In this document: positions 55,827-64,000 of the stretch, one piece after another
How positions within the stretch are numbered: the stretch's first letter is position 1
How the letters are laid out: each line of letters begins with the position of its first letter
Source: Oceanimonas doudoroffii
GTDB taxonomy: Bacteria; Pseudomonadota; Gammaproteobacteria; Enterobacterales; Aeromonadaceae
Assembly (NCBI RefSeq): GCF_002242685.1
Contig: NZ_NBIM01000007.1
Coordinates: forward strand, 62,001-126,000
Direction: 5' to 3'
DNA: 64,000 nt
Notes under the pieces: generated by a model
The model's database searches: none
What the model saw: only the letters and a program-made list of their open reading frames with translations
Told to the model about the DNA's origin: nothing
Program-made: the position numbers and the translations under genes

Positions 55827-58250
55827 CTATCCCCACTGCCGCAACCGGTTTATCAAGGCCCCGCTGAGCAGGCCGCCGGCGCGGCCGGTAAGCAACAACA
55901 GCACGGCGCCCAGGGCCGGCAACGCCAGCCACAACCCAGGGTGCGGCTGCCAGGGCAGATCCAGCCACCAGGGCAGCAACACCGCCACGCACAGCTCCAC
56001 CGCCAGCGCTGCCGCCAGCCCGGCCACCAGCCCCGCGCCCAGCCATTCCCAGCGCAACGAGGCGCGGATCAGCCGGTTGCCCGCCCCCAGGGTGCGCAGC
56101 AGCACCAGCTCCCGCCGGCGACTGGCCAGGGTGGCTTCCACCTGGGCCAGCAGCACCAGCAGGCTGGCCCCAGTGACCAACGCCATGATCACCAGCAGCG
56201 CCCGGCTGACCTGGGCCAGTATGGTGCGCAACTGTTGCAGCAAGGCCTCGACGTCAAACACGGTAATGGTGGGAAAGGCACGGATCAGCTCCACCTCCAC
56301 CGCCTTGAGGCGTTCGGGCAGGTAAAAGCTCGCCATCCAGGCAGCCGGGTAGTCGGCCAGCACGTCCGGGCTCAACACCAGGTAAAAATTGGGCTTCATG
56401 CTGTCCCAATCCACCTCACGAAGGCTACGCACCTCGGCAAAGACCCTTTGTCCGGCCAGGTCCAGGGTGAGGATGTCGCCCAGCACCAGCCCGAGCCGCT
56501 CCGCCAGCCCGCTTTCCACCGACACACCGCCGGCGGCGGCCGACCACTGGCCGTCCACAATGCGGTTGCCCTCGGGCACCTCTTCGCTCCAGGTGAGGTT
56601 GAGCTCACGGCCCAGGCCGCCACCCCGCTCGCTGCTGATCTCCGCCACCGGCACCGCATTCACCTGCGCCAGCCGCCCGCGCACGATGGGATAGAAGCGC
56701 GATGAGTCCAGCCCGTTGTCTCTCAGCAGCTGCGCCACCGGATCCAGCTCGGTGTCGGCAATATTGATCAGAAAACGGTTGTGGGTGTCGGCAGGCAACC
56801 GGGCCAGAAAGCCCTCGGTCAGCTCGCCCCGCACCACCCACAACAGGCTGGCCAGAAACAGGGCCAGTGCCACGCCACCAAACTGCAGCAAGGTCGCCAG
56901 CCTGGCCCGGTTCAGCCGGCCTAGCGCCAGTCGAAAGGCCACACTACCTCGAGGTAGCCGGGCCAGCGCCAGCAACACTCGGCACAACCCGCCCAGCACC
57001 AGTACCAGTGCCAGCAGTCCCAGCAGCAGGCCGCCGGCCAGCCCGAGGCTGCCGGCGAACAGCCAGCTCAGCACCACGACACCCGCCAGCAGTATGCCAC
57101 CGCTAAGCCAGGGTGAAATGCGCGCCTCGGCCTCGTTGCGCAATACTCGCAGCGGAGGCACCCCCAACAGCCGCAGCAGGGGCACCACCGACAGCATCAG
57201 GGTCGTCAGCAGGGCCAGGCCACCGGCCACCAAAAAGGGCGTGAGCGAAGGCGGCGGCAGCGGTATCGCCATGGCCTCGCCCAGGGCCAGCAGGATCAGC
57301 TGATGCACGCCATAACCCGCTACCGCGCCAAGCAGGGCGCCAAGCAGCATCAAGCCCGTCAGCAGTCGTGCCAGCCAGGCCAGCAACTGCCGCCGCCCCG
57401 CCCCCAGGGTTTTAAGCAGGGCAATGCGATCCTGCTCTCGACGGGAGAAATACCCCAGCGCGATGGCCATGGCCAGAATGCCCAGCAACACGCCGGTGAG
57501 CGAAGCCAGCCGAAAGAACTGCTCGGCCCGCGTAATGGAGCGGGCCACCGGCGTGTCGGCGTTATTGGGGCCGCGCCAGCGCTGGCCCTGCTGCAACTGC
57601 GGCTGCAGCCAACGGGCGTAATCCGTCAGGGCCTTGTCGTCGCCCTTGAACAGGTAGCGGTAGCGGCTGCGGCTGCCTTCCATAAAAATGCCGGTGGCAG
57701 CCACGTCATCCAGGTGCATCAGGGCCCTGGGGGCCAGCAAGAAGGGAGAAAAGCCCTGATCCGGCTCGCTCACCAGCTCTCCTGCCACGATAAGACGCAG
57801 GTTACCCAGCTCCACCGTGGCCCCGGGAGCCAGGTTCAGCAGCGCCAGCAGCCGGGCCGACAACCAGATATGGCCCGGCTTTACCTGGCCTTGCGGCGCC
57901 AAGATCAGCTCACCGTAAAAGGGAAAGGCATCGTCCACGGCGCGAATGCTGGCCAGCTGCAACTGCTCGTTGGCAAACAGCACGCTGTTAAAGGATTGCC
58001 CCACCGACACCTGCAGCCCCCGCTCCTGGGCCTCGGCCAGCCATGGCGCTTCGGCAGGCCGGCTGCCACTCAGCACCCGATCGGCGGCGATATAGTCCCG
58101 TCCCGACACCTTGAGCGCGGCGTTCAGCCGGTCCGCCACCAGGGTCACACTGAGAATGCTGGCCACACACAACGCCAGCGCCAGCACAAACAGTCGCAGC
58201 GGGCCGCTGGCCACTTCCCGTCGAATCAGTCCCCAGCCCAGGCTAGCCAT
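55827..58250 (-). CDS. ybbP: ABC transporter permease, FtsX/YbbP family
   Basis: An 807-residue inner-membrane protein with two FtsX domains and extra central segments, the YbbP layout of ten membrane helices. The N-terminal [20 protein letters not shown] and the first helix come first, then a large periplasmic domain. A helix cluster is near residues 245-450 (RREQDRIALLKTLGAGRRQL), a second periplasmic domain follows, and the C-terminal cluster has RRRELVLLRTLGAGNRLI. It works with YbbA, whose gene overlaps it by 8 bases. The family is linked to export or extraction of envelope compounds; the substrate is unknown. Confidence 0.92.
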   Translation of the reverse strand: MASLGWGLIRREVASGPLRLFVLALALCVASILSVTLVADRLNAALKVSGRDYIAADRVLSGSRPAEAPWLAEAQERGLQVSVGQSFNSVLFANEQLQLASIRAVDDAFPFYGELILAPQGQVKPGHIWLSARLLALLNLAPGATVELGNLRLIVAGELVSEPDQGFSPFLLAPRALMHLDDVAATGIFMEGSRSRYRYLFKGDDKALTDYARWLQPQLQQGQRWRGPNNADTPVARSITRAEQFFRLASLTGVLLGILAMAIALGYFSRREQDRIALLKTLGAGRRQLLAWLARLLTGLMLLGALLGAVAGYGVHQLILLALGEAMAIPLPPPSLTPFLVAGGLALLTTLMLSVVPLLRLLGVPPLRVLRNEAEARISPWLSGGILLAGVVVLSWLFAGSLGLAGGLLLGLLALVLVLGGLCRVLLALARLPRGSVAFRLALGRLNRARLATLLQFGGVALALFLASLLWVVRGELTEGFLARLPADTHNRFLINIADTELDPVAQLLRDNGLDSSRFYPIVRGRLAQVNAVPVAEISSERGGGLGRELNLTWSEEVPEGNRIVDGQWSAAAGGVSVESGLAERLGLVLGDILTLDLAGQRVFAEVRSLREVDWDSMKPNFYLVLSPDVLADYPAAWMASFYLPERLKAVEVELIRAFPTITVFDVEALLQQLRTILAQVSRALLVIMALVTGASLLVLLAQVEATLASRRRELVLLRTLGAGNRLIRASLRWEWLGAGLVAGLAAALAVELCVAVLLPWWLDLPWQPHPGLWLALPALGAVLLLLTGRAGGLLSGALINRLRQWG

Positions 58251-58926
58251 GCTGCTCCTCCAGATGACCGGCGGTCATCAGCAGGCGCCGCTCGCAGCGG
58301 CCGGCCAGGGAGTCATCATGGGTGACGATCACCAGGGTAGTGCCGTGCTGACGGTTAAGTTCAAACAGCAAATCGATGATATGGCCGCCGGTCTGGTGAT
58401 CCAGATTGCCGGTGGGCTCGTCCGCCAAGAGAATGTCGGGCCCGGTCATAAAGGCGCGGGCGATGGCCACTCGCTGCTGCTCGCCCCCGGACAGTTGGGC
58501 GGGAAAGTGGCTCATGCGCGCCCCCAGCCCCACTCGTTCCAGCAGCGCCCTGGCACGCTCCCGGTTGCCATTGCCCTCTTTCAGCTCGGCGGGCAGCATG
58601 ACATTTTCCAGGGCGGTCAGGGTAGGCAGCAACAGAAAGGACTGAAACACAAAACCGATGTGCTCCGCCCGCAACACAGCGCGCTGCTCTTCGTTCAGGC
58701 TGGCGAGGGATTTGCCGGCGATATGGATCTCGCCCTCGCTGGCGGAGTCCAGCCCCGCCAGCAGCCCCAGCAGGGTCGACTTGCCCGAGCCCGAGGCGCC
58801 CACCAGCGCCAGGCTCTGGCCGGCCTTGACTTCGAGGTTGACACCCTGAAGGATGGTGAGGTGCTCGTCGCCCAGGCTGACCCGGTGCGCGAGATCCACC
58901 ACGCGAATAATGGAAGAGGTTGTCAT
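58243..58926 (-). CDS. ybbA: ABC transporter ATPase YbbA
   Basis: A 227-residue ATPase of the LolD/MacB type. It has Walker [11 protein letters not shown]-loop [20 protein letters not shown], signature [15 protein letters not shown], Walker [13 protein letters not shown] and H-loop VTHD. The ATG at 58924-58926 has AAGGA 8 bases upstream. This start codon overlaps by two bases the divergent start codon of tesA, so each gene's ribosome-binding site lies inside the other's coding sequence. The ybbA-ybbP/tesA arrangement also occurs in E. coli. Confidence 0.93.
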   Translation of the reverse strand: MTTSSIIRVVDLAHRVSLGDEHLTILQGVNLEVKAGQSLALVGASGSGKSTLLGLLAGLDSASEGEIHIAGKSLASLNEEQRAVLRAEHIGFVFQSFLLLPTLTALENVMLPAELKEGNGNRERARALLERVGLGARMSHFPAQLSGGEQQRVAIARAFMTGPDILLADEPTGNLDHQTGGHIIDLLFELNRQHGTTLVIVTHDDSLAGRCERRLLMTAGHLEEQHG

Positions 58927-59527
58927 GCTGCGAATCCTTGTGCTGTTGATCTGGTTATTGTCTCCCGCCCTGTGGGCGAACACCCTGCTGGTGCTGGGTG
59001 ACAGCCTGAGCGCCGGTTATCGCATGCGTGCCGAGCAGGCCTGGCCCCATCTGTTGGCCGAGCAATGGCAGCAGGAAGGCCGGCAAATCACCGTGGTCAA
59101 CGCCAGCGTCAGCGGCGACACCACTCAAGGGGGACTGCAACGGCTGCCCCCCTTGCTGCAACGACACCGGCCCAGCCTGGTGCTGCTGGAACTGGGCGGC
59201 AACGATGGCCTGCGCGGCCTGCCGCCCCGGCTGATAGAGCGCAACCTCGAGCGCTTGATAGCCCTGGCCAATGAAGCCGGCGCCCGGGTCATTCTCACCG
59301 ATATTCAGCTGCCTCCCAACTATGGCCAACGCTACCTGCAGCAGTTCGAAGGGGTATTCAGCCGGCTGGCGGATCAGCACGATGTGCCGCTGCTGCCGTT
59401 TTTTGTGGCGCCGCTAATCGGCCAGAGTGGCATGATGATGGACGATGGCATTCACCCCACCGCCGCCGCCCAGCCGCTGATCGCACAACAGGTCAGTGCG
59501 TTTCTCACCCCCTATCTCACGCCCTAA
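58925..59527 (+). CDS. tesA: Periplasmic acyl-CoA thioesterase I/lysophospholipase (SGNH hydrolase)
   Basis: A 200-residue secreted esterase. It has a signal peptide ([18 protein letters not shown], then NTLL), block I VLGDSLSAGYRM with the nucleophilic serine, block III ELGGNDGLRGL, and block V DGIHPTAAAQ with catalytic Asp and His. It cleaves acyl-CoA, lysophospholipids and small esters in the family. The ATG at 58925 has AGAGG upstream. It overlaps ybbA head to head by two bases and the Tag-like gene tail to tail by four bases. Confidence 0.95.
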   Translation: MLRILVLLIWLLSPALWANTLLVLGDSLSAGYRMRAEQAWPHLLAEQWQQEGRQITVVNASVSGDTTQGGLQRLPPLLQRHRPSLVLLELGGNDGLRGLPPRLIERNLERLIALANEAGARVILTDIQLPPNYGQRYLQQFEGVFSRLADQHDVPLLPFFVAPLIGQSGMMMDDGIHPTAAAQPLIAQQVSAFLTPYLTP

Positions 59528-60195
59528 CCAATGGAAAAGGCCAGGGTCTTGCTGATTTCACTCAGGCTCAGGCCGCTTTGCTCACGCCAGGTGTTAAAGG
59601 CGGCCTGGGCCTGGCTCATGCCTTTTTTGCTGCCCAGGGCCGCATCTACCACGCCGTGATGCTGCAAATAGCCACCGACATCGCCGGTAAAGAGAAAGGT
59701 ATCCACGCCCAGCCGGCGCAGGGCATAAGGGGCGATATTGCCCCCGAGCAGGCGACCGTGCCGGCGAATTTGCTGCCACAGGCCCACCATGTCGGTGGTC
59801 GGCCAGTTCGCCACAAAGGCGCCAAAGCCGCCGTGCTCCCTGCCCAGGGTCAGCACCATTTGTGCATTGACCGGCACCGCAGCAATCTTCTTCGCATGGC
59901 GCACTATGCTGGGATCATGATTGAGCCGCTCCAGGTGATGCTCGTCCAGCAATAGCATTTTATGGGGATCAAAGCCAAAAAAGGCCCGTTCAAAGTCCGG
60001 CCACTTGTCGCGAATGACCCGCCACACAAAACCGGACTGAAACAGGCTCATGGTAAAGGAAGACAGCCAGCGGTCGTCGGGAATGGCGGCCAGCTCGGCG
60101 GGACCCAGAACCGGGGTGGCAATCAGCCGGCGCAGCGCGGCCTCGCCGCCATGACGGGCACAGGCCCGGGCAAAGATATGATCGAAGTGCTCCAT
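59524..60195 (-). CDS. DNA-3-methyladenine glycosylase I-like protein lacking the zinc snap
   Basis: A 223-residue protein similar to the Tag family, which excises 3-methyladenine from DNA. Matching blocks are SLFQSGFVWRVIRDKWPDFE, FFGFDPHKMLLLDEHHLERL and DPSIVRHAKKIAAVPVNAQM, the core of the helix-hairpin-helix fold. The Cys and His residues that form Tag's zinc snap at both termini are absent, so it is a divergent branch and its glycosylase activity is not assured. The ATG at 60193-60195 is chosen because the longer frame runs into the tRNA array. Confidence 0.75.
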   Translation of the reverse strand: MEHFDHIFARACARHGGEAALRRLIATPVLGPAELAAIPDDRWLSSFTMSLFQSGFVWRVIRDKWPDFERAFFGFDPHKMLLLDEHHLERLNHDPSIVRHAKKIAAVPVNAQMVLTLGREHGGFGAFVANWPTTDMVGLWQQIRRHGRLLGGNIAPYALRRLGVDTFLFTGDVGGYLQHHGVVDAALGSKKGMSQAQAAFNTWREQSGLSLSEISKTLAFSIG

Positions 60196-60267
60196 GAAAA
60201 CAGTCTCGTTCGAGTTTGCTTCATTGTGCGCACCGAAAGTGAAAAAAACCAGTGACGGTTTAAAACG

Positions 60268-60300
60268 AAAAAAGCCGTAGTCAGTCGACTGCGGCTTTTT
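60268..60300 (-). terminator. Terminator of the tRNA-Ala array
   Basis: A 14-bp stem (AAAAAGCCGTAGTC with GACTGCGGCTTTTT, one wobble pair) and loop AGTC, followed on the minus strand by a run of T and then CG. It lies 5 bases beyond the last tRNA. Confidence 0.85.
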
Positions 60301-60305
60301 AAATT

Positions 60306-60381
<76 letters not shown>

Positions 60382-60400
60382 GAATTGGGTCAGATTGTTT

Positions 60401-60476
<76 letters not shown>

Positions 60477-60514
60477 AAAACAATACTGTTTTACTGGTGT
60501 TAGTTTCTGCCGCC

Positions 60515-60590
<76 letters not shown>

Positions 60591-60618
60591 ATTTGGCAGA
60601 AACTGCTCTTGACTTAAG

Positions 60619-60694
<76 letters not shown>

Positions 60695-60736
60695 GCTCAA
60701 GTCGTTGCAGGAAGCTTGTCCCTGCGAGCGATGCGC

Positions 60737-60765
60737 ATAATAGGCACAGGGCCGTTCAGAGTCAA
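60737..60765 (-). promoter_or_regulatory. Strong sigma-70 promoter of the tRNA-Ala array
   Basis: On the minus strand TTGACT, 17 bases, TATTAT, followed by GCGCATCG, a GC-rich discriminator typical of stringently controlled stable-RNA promoters. It lies about 43 bases before the first tRNA. Upstream (60770-60810) the DNA is rich in A and T tracts, as in UP elements. Confidence 0.85.
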
Positions 60766-60860
60766 CCGCCAAATAAAAAAAACCGTTCAAGCAATCATTT
60801 TTTAAACAATGAGGTGATAATGCGAACACTTGGCGGTGAAACACTAAGGTGACTGGATAG

Positions 60861-60890
60861 AAAAACGGCGTTGCCTTGGCAACGCCGTTT
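60861..60890 (-). terminator. Intrinsic terminator of gltX
   Basis: A 13-bp stem AAACGGCGTTGCC/GGCAACGCCGTTT with a two-base centre, followed on the minus strand by TTC. It lies about 20 bases past the gltX stop and separates gltX from the tRNA promoter. Confidence 0.85.
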
Positions 60891-60910
60891 ATTCATTTCA
60901 GCAGGGCTGA

Positions 60911-62323
60911 TCAGCCCTGGGCGCGCTCGGCAATAAAGGCAAGGGCCATGTCGATGCGGGCCAGCACCTTGTCCTTGCCCAGCAGGGCCATCACGCCGTC
61001 AATGGCCGGCGACTGGCCAATGCCGGTCACCGCCACCCGCAGCGGCATGCCTACCTTGCCCATGCCGAGTTCCAGTTCGGCGGCCACGGCGTTCACCACT
61101 TCGTGAATGGCGGCGGGCTGCCAGTCGGCCAGCTCCGCCAGCCGAGTACGGGCCAGGGCCAGCGGCTCGGCCGCCACCGGGCGCAGGTGCTTCTTGGCGG
61201 CGCCGGCCTCGAACTCGCTGAAGTCTTCATAGAGGTAACGGCTCTGGGCCGCCAGTTCCTTCAGGGTGTTGCAACGCTCGGCATACAGGCCGATCACCTC
61301 GGCCAGGGCCGGGCCTCGGGAAAAGTCGATGCCCTGGTCATGCATGTGCCATTCCAGGTGGCCGGCCACTTCCTCGGCGGGCAGGGTCTTGATGTAGTGC
61401 TGGTTCAGCCACAGCAGCTTGTCGGTGTTAAAGGCGGACGCCGACTTGCTGATGGCATCCAGGGAGAACAGGGAGATCATCTCGTCCAGGCTGAAGATCT
61501 CCTGATCACCGTGGGACCAGCCCAGCCGCACCAGATAGTTAAGCAGGGCCTGGGGCAGGTAGCCGTCGTCCCGGTACTGCATTACGCTGACCGCGCCGTG
61601 GCGTTTGGACAGTTTGGCGCCGTCGTCACCGAGGATCATCGACACATGGGCAAACTCCGGCACCGGGGCGCCCAGGGCCTGGTAAATGTTGATCTGGCGC
61701 GGGGTATTGTTGATGTGGTCTTCACCGCGTACCACATGGGTGATTTCCATGTCCCAATCGTCCACCACCACGCAGAAGTTGTAGGTGGGGGCGCCGTCGG
61801 TGCGGCGAATGATCAGGTCGTCCAGCTGATCGTTGGCAAACTCGATGCGGCCACGCACGTGATCATCAAACACCACACTGCCCTCGGTGGGGTTCTTGAA
61901 ACGGATCACATGGGGGGCATCGTCGGCGTGATCCCGGCTGCCATGGCGGCAGGTGCCGTCGTAACGGGGCTTTTCGCCGGCAGCCATTTGCTGCTCACGC
62001 AGGCCTTCCAGCCGCTCCTTTGAGCAGTAACACTTGTAGGCCTTGCCTTCTTCCAGCAACTGGTCGATCAGCTGGTTATAGCGGTCGAAGCGCTTGGTCT
62101 GGTAATAAGGACCCTCATCCCAGCTCAGCCCCAGCCAGTTCATGCCTTCCAGAATGGCGTCGATGGCCTCCTGGGTGGAACGCTCGAGATCCGTGTCTTC
62201 AATGCGCAGCACGAATTCGCCCTGCTGGTGACGGGCATAGAGCCAGGAGTACAGCGCCGTGCGGGCACCGCCTACATGGAGAAAGCCGGTAGGACTGGGG
62301 GCGAACCGAGTTTTAACTGTCAT
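60911..62323 (-). CDS. gltX: Glutamyl-tRNA synthetase
   Basis: A 470-residue class I synthetase that charges tRNA-Glu. It has the HIGH-type motif in [20 protein letters not shown], a zinc site region ([11 protein letters not shown] to GTCRHGS), the tRNA acceptor-binding part, [21 protein letters not shown], and [14 protein letters not shown] with the KMSKS equivalent. The C-terminal anticodon domain is complete. The same neighbourhood, gltX with alanine tRNA genes, occurs in E. coli. Confidence 0.97.
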   Translation of the reverse strand: MTVKTRFAPSPTGFLHVGGARTALYSWLYARHQQGEFVLRIEDTDLERSTQEAIDAILEGMNWLGLSWDEGPYYQTKRFDRYNQLIDQLLEEGKAYKCYCSKERLEGLREQQMAAGEKPRYDGTCRHGSRDHADDAPHVIRFKNPTEGSVVFDDHVRGRIEFANDQLDDLIIRRTDGAPTYNFCVVVDDWDMEITHVVRGEDHINNTPRQINIYQALGAPVPEFAHVSMILGDDGAKLSKRHGAVSVMQYRDDGYLPQALLNYLVRLGWSHGDQEIFSLDEMISLFSLDAISKSASAFNTDKLLWLNQHYIKTLPAEEVAGHLEWHMHDQGIDFSRGPALAEVIGLYAERCNTLKELAAQSRYLYEDFSEFEAGAAKKHLRPVAAEPLALARTRLAELADWQPAAIHEVVNAVAAELELGMGKVGMPLRVAVTGIGQSPAIDGVMALLGKDKVLARIDMALAFIAERAQG

Positions 62324-62512
62324 TCTTTCTGCCTTGATTGAGTGAAGGGGCCAAATAGGCCTCGTGGAAGTGAATCGGTGGCTATTTTAGCACCCGGGGC
62401 GCACGGGCGAAACGCCTTGTCGCGCGCCCAGCTTCGGCCGCAAAAAGGCAGGCTCACCCGCTTGTGGAGTTGGTGGGCGCTGGATACACTTGTGGCCGCG
62501 ACGGAGGGGATT

Positions 62513-63061
62513 ATGACCAGAAGAAAAAGTGCAGCCAGAGGCCATCAACGAGTGTCGGCCGGCACTCGTATCAATCAGCTTACCCTTCCAGCCCGCCGAG
62601 GGCTGGGCCAGTTGCTGGCTGCCCTGGGGCAGTTCCCCCGCCGGCACCGACTGGCACTGCTGGTGCTGGTTCCGGCCTGGTTGCTGCTGCTGGGCTGGCA
62701 ACCGGCGCCCCCCGCTCCCTCCGGCCCGGTGACCGGCAGCCTGACGGTGCCCCTGAGCGACGCCGACAAGCGGGTGATTGACGTGCCCACCGGGGGCAAG
62801 CGCATCGACCATACTTTGGCCTCCGGTGAAACCCTGTCTTCGCTGTTCCGGGACTGGCAGCTGCCAGGCCAGGAGCTGATTGCCCTGGTGCGCGCCGAGC
62901 CTTCCTATAAGCCTCTGAGCCGGCTGCAGGCCGGCCAGCAGCTCACCCTGGTGCTGGCCGCCGATGGCCGCCTGCAATACCTGGAAATCCGTGACAACGG
63001 CCTGGTGCTGAATGCCTTTCGTCGCCTCGGTCAGGAGTTCAGCGCGGTCAGCGTGCCCTGA
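62513..63061 (+). CDS. OapA-domain (LysM-like) envelope protein
   Basis: A 182-residue membrane-anchored protein. A basic cytoplasmic N-terminus of about 48 residues precedes one membrane segment (LALLVLVPAWLLLLGW). The periplasmic part carries the LysM-like domain of opacity-associated protein A: DHTLASGETLSSLFRDWQLP, LQAGQQLTLVLAADGRLQYL. In many relatives this domain precedes an M23 peptidase, but here the protein ends, so it would only bind peptidoglycan. The ATG at 62513 has GGAGG upstream. Divergent from gltX across 189 bases. Confidence 0.8.
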   Translation: MTRRKSAARGHQRVSAGTRINQLTLPARRGLGQLLAALGQFPRRHRLALLVLVPAWLLLLGWQPAPPAPSGPVTGSLTVPLSDADKRVIDVPTGGKRIDHTLASGETLSSLFRDWQLPGQELIALVRAEPSYKPLSRLQAGQQLTLVLAADGRLQYLEIRDNGLVLNAFRRLGQEFSAVSVP

Positions 63062-63218
63062 ACCGACGATATCAGTTGCACATGAGAATCTTCCCTGAGG
63101 TAAAGGGTGTGCAGGGAGGGCGTTATGTGCACGGCGCGGCGCCATCCTGATTCTGCGATGCCTGTGGTAAACTGTGACCTTCATCAAGTTTTAGTTACAC
63201 CCGCAGGGAGCCACTCGA

Positions 63219-63506
63219 ATGAACTTCAAGGCCTTTCACGCCTCACTCAATCAGCCCAAACCACCTGCCGGCCTGTCCGATGCCCTCACCGCCCTCTGGC
63301 TCGACGCCAACGGCCAGTGGGAGGAAGCCCACGAGTGCATTCGTGACAACGGCGACCAGCCTTCGGCCTGGGTGCACGCCTATCTGCATCATGTGGAAGG
63401 CGTGCTGTGGAACGCCGACTATTGGTACGGCCGCGCCGGCAAGAAACGCCCGGTCTGCTCCACCAAAGAGGAATGGCAGCAAATTGCCCAGGCCCTGCTG
63501 GACTGA
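63219..63506 (+). CDS. Small conserved-type cytoplasmic protein, function unknown
   Basis: A 95-residue protein without membrane segments, rich in Trp and His (ALWLDANGQWEEAHECIRDN, WVHAYLHHVEGVLWNADYWY, GRAGKKRPVCSTKEEWQQIA). It looks helical, and the WEEAHE/HAYLHH/DAWYWY-like pattern recalls short conserved hypothetical proteins of proteobacteria. I cannot assign a function. GGGAG precedes the ATG. A terminator follows. Confidence 0.75.
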   Translation: MNFKAFHASLNQPKPPAGLSDALTALWLDANGQWEEAHECIRDNGDQPSAWVHAYLHHVEGVLWNADYWYGRAGKKRPVCSTKEEWQQIAQALLD

Positions 63507-63532
63507 AGGCCCTAGCCCACCGCAGCAACAGA

Positions 63533-63566
63533 CAAAAGCCCCGGGCGCAGGCCCGGGGCTTTTGTG
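63533..63566. terminator. Bidirectional terminator between convergent genes
   Basis: A 14-bp stem CAAAAGCCCCGGGC/GCCCGGGGCTTTTG with loop GCAG between the small plus-strand gene and the pirin-like minus-strand gene. T tracts are within the stem on both strands. Confidence 0.8.
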
Positions 63567-63597
63567 GTCGAAGGGGTGGCATTGAGTTGCGGCAGCC

Positions 63598-64000
63598 TCA
63601 GGGCAGCTCAAATATCAGCGCGCGCACCGGCCGAAGGGCGGTAAAGTCCAGACGGGATTCGTTACTGATGGCGGCGCCATCACCGGGAGCCAACCGCTCG
63701 CCATTGACGGACAACTCTCCTTCTACCAGTTGCACCCAGGCCCGGCGCCCGGAAGTCAGCGCCAGGCTACTCTCTTGCCCCTGTTCCAGCCATAACTGAT
63801 ACAGACGGGCGTCTTGCTTGATCACCAGCGAGCCTTCGGCACCGTCCGGACTGACCACCAGGGTGAGGCCGGGCTCATTGCCAAAGTCCTTCTGCTGATA
63901 GCCTGGCTCACCACCGCTCACCTCGGGCTCTATCCAAATCTGCAGAAACTTCAGCGGTTGAGTCGTTGAAGGGTTGAATTCGCTGTGCAGAATGCCTCGG
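63598..64000 (-). CDS. Pirin-like bicupin protein, C-terminal part (cut by window edge)
   Basis: The open frame runs off the right edge, giving the last 134 residues of a pirin/YhaK-type protein. ILHSEFNPSTTQPLKFLQIW is the family's strand after the first cupin; GYQQKDFG and GRRAWVQLVEGELSVNGERL follow. The short internal ATG-type start at 63921 is not the real one. Some relatives oxidise quercetin and others are redox sensors; this fragment does not show the metal site. Confidence 0.85.
   Translation of the reverse strand, partial: RGILHSEFNPSTTQPLKFLQIWIEPEVSGGEPGYQQKDFGNEPGLTLVVSPDGAEGSLVIKQDARLYQLWLEQGQESSLALTSGRRAWVQLVEGELSVNGERLAPGDGAAISNESRLDFTALRPVRALIFELP

Overview
The window is a chromosomal segment of a high-GC (my visual impression about 60%) gammaproteobacterium. 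The gene orders accB-accC-yhdT-panF-prmA-dusB-fis, yfbV/ackA-pta, nrdR-ribD-ribE-ribB, and gltX beside tRNA-Ala(GGC) are those of the Enterobacterales-Vibrionales-Aeromonadales branch. The extra genes (stand-alone second EF-G, DUF2956, HopJ-family protein, OapA-domain protein, methylmalonate-semialdehyde dehydrogenase with a class III aminotransferase) fit an Aeromonadales-type organism such as Oceanimonas or Zobellella. The family is inferred from gene content, not shown by any marker here.

Layout. 1-3.6 kb: an unassigned AT-richer edge, a homocysteine S-methyltransferase and a second elongation factor G. 3.8-6 kb: a 31-residue membrane peptide, a large multi-spanning permease and a PsiE-like protein. 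6-11.6 kb: a peptide-type ABC importer (fused ATPase, binding protein, two permeases). 12-14 kb: a periplasmic cupin and a LysR regulator of lower GC. 14-25 kb, minus strand: pgpA-thiL-nusB-ribH, then a mixed insert (MscS-type channel, EamA transporter, HopJ-family protein, carboxylesterase, HutD), then ribB-ribE-ribD-nrdR and glyA. 25.3-28.4 kb: a tight operon of TorD-like chaperone, DUF2956 protein, GS-like amidoligase, class I glutamine amidotransferase and YqaA. 28.6-38.3 kb: acs, aroQ-accB-accC, a Rid protein, yhdT-panF, prmA, dusB-fis. 38.4-48.6 kb: cytochrome P460, beta-alanine/valine-type catabolism (mmsA, bauA-like, LysR), an orphan betaine-type binding lipoprotein, an unknown lipoprotein, gabD and an alanine/glycine-sodium symporter. 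49-54 kb: VanX-like dipeptidase, pta-ackA, yfbV. 54-60 kb: tpx, yfcH, the ybbP-ybbA exporter, tesA and a Tag-like glycosylase. 60.3-60.7 kb: four tandem tRNA-Ala(GGC). 60.9-64 kb: gltX, an OapA-domain protein, a small conserved protein and a pirin-like gene cut by the window edge.

How the parts fit. Acetate metabolism is represented twice: acs for uptake and the ATGA-coupled ackA-pta pair for overflow and recovery. The rib genes make riboflavin, but the second half of the RibB protein lacks the cysteines of GTP cyclohydrolase II, so that step must be encoded elsewhere. aroQ, accBC, panF and fis form the conserved housekeeping block. The dehydrogenase, aminotransferase and symporter genes make 39-49 kb an amino-acid catabolic zone.

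The intergenic spaces hold at least three families of palindromic dispersed repeats. No rRNA, CRISPR array, complete insertion sequence or prophage is visible. The least explained parts are the amidoligase operon, the 31-residue membrane peptide, the sequence at 1-267, the debris at 39.05-39.51 kb, and the three-way overlaps around tesA.
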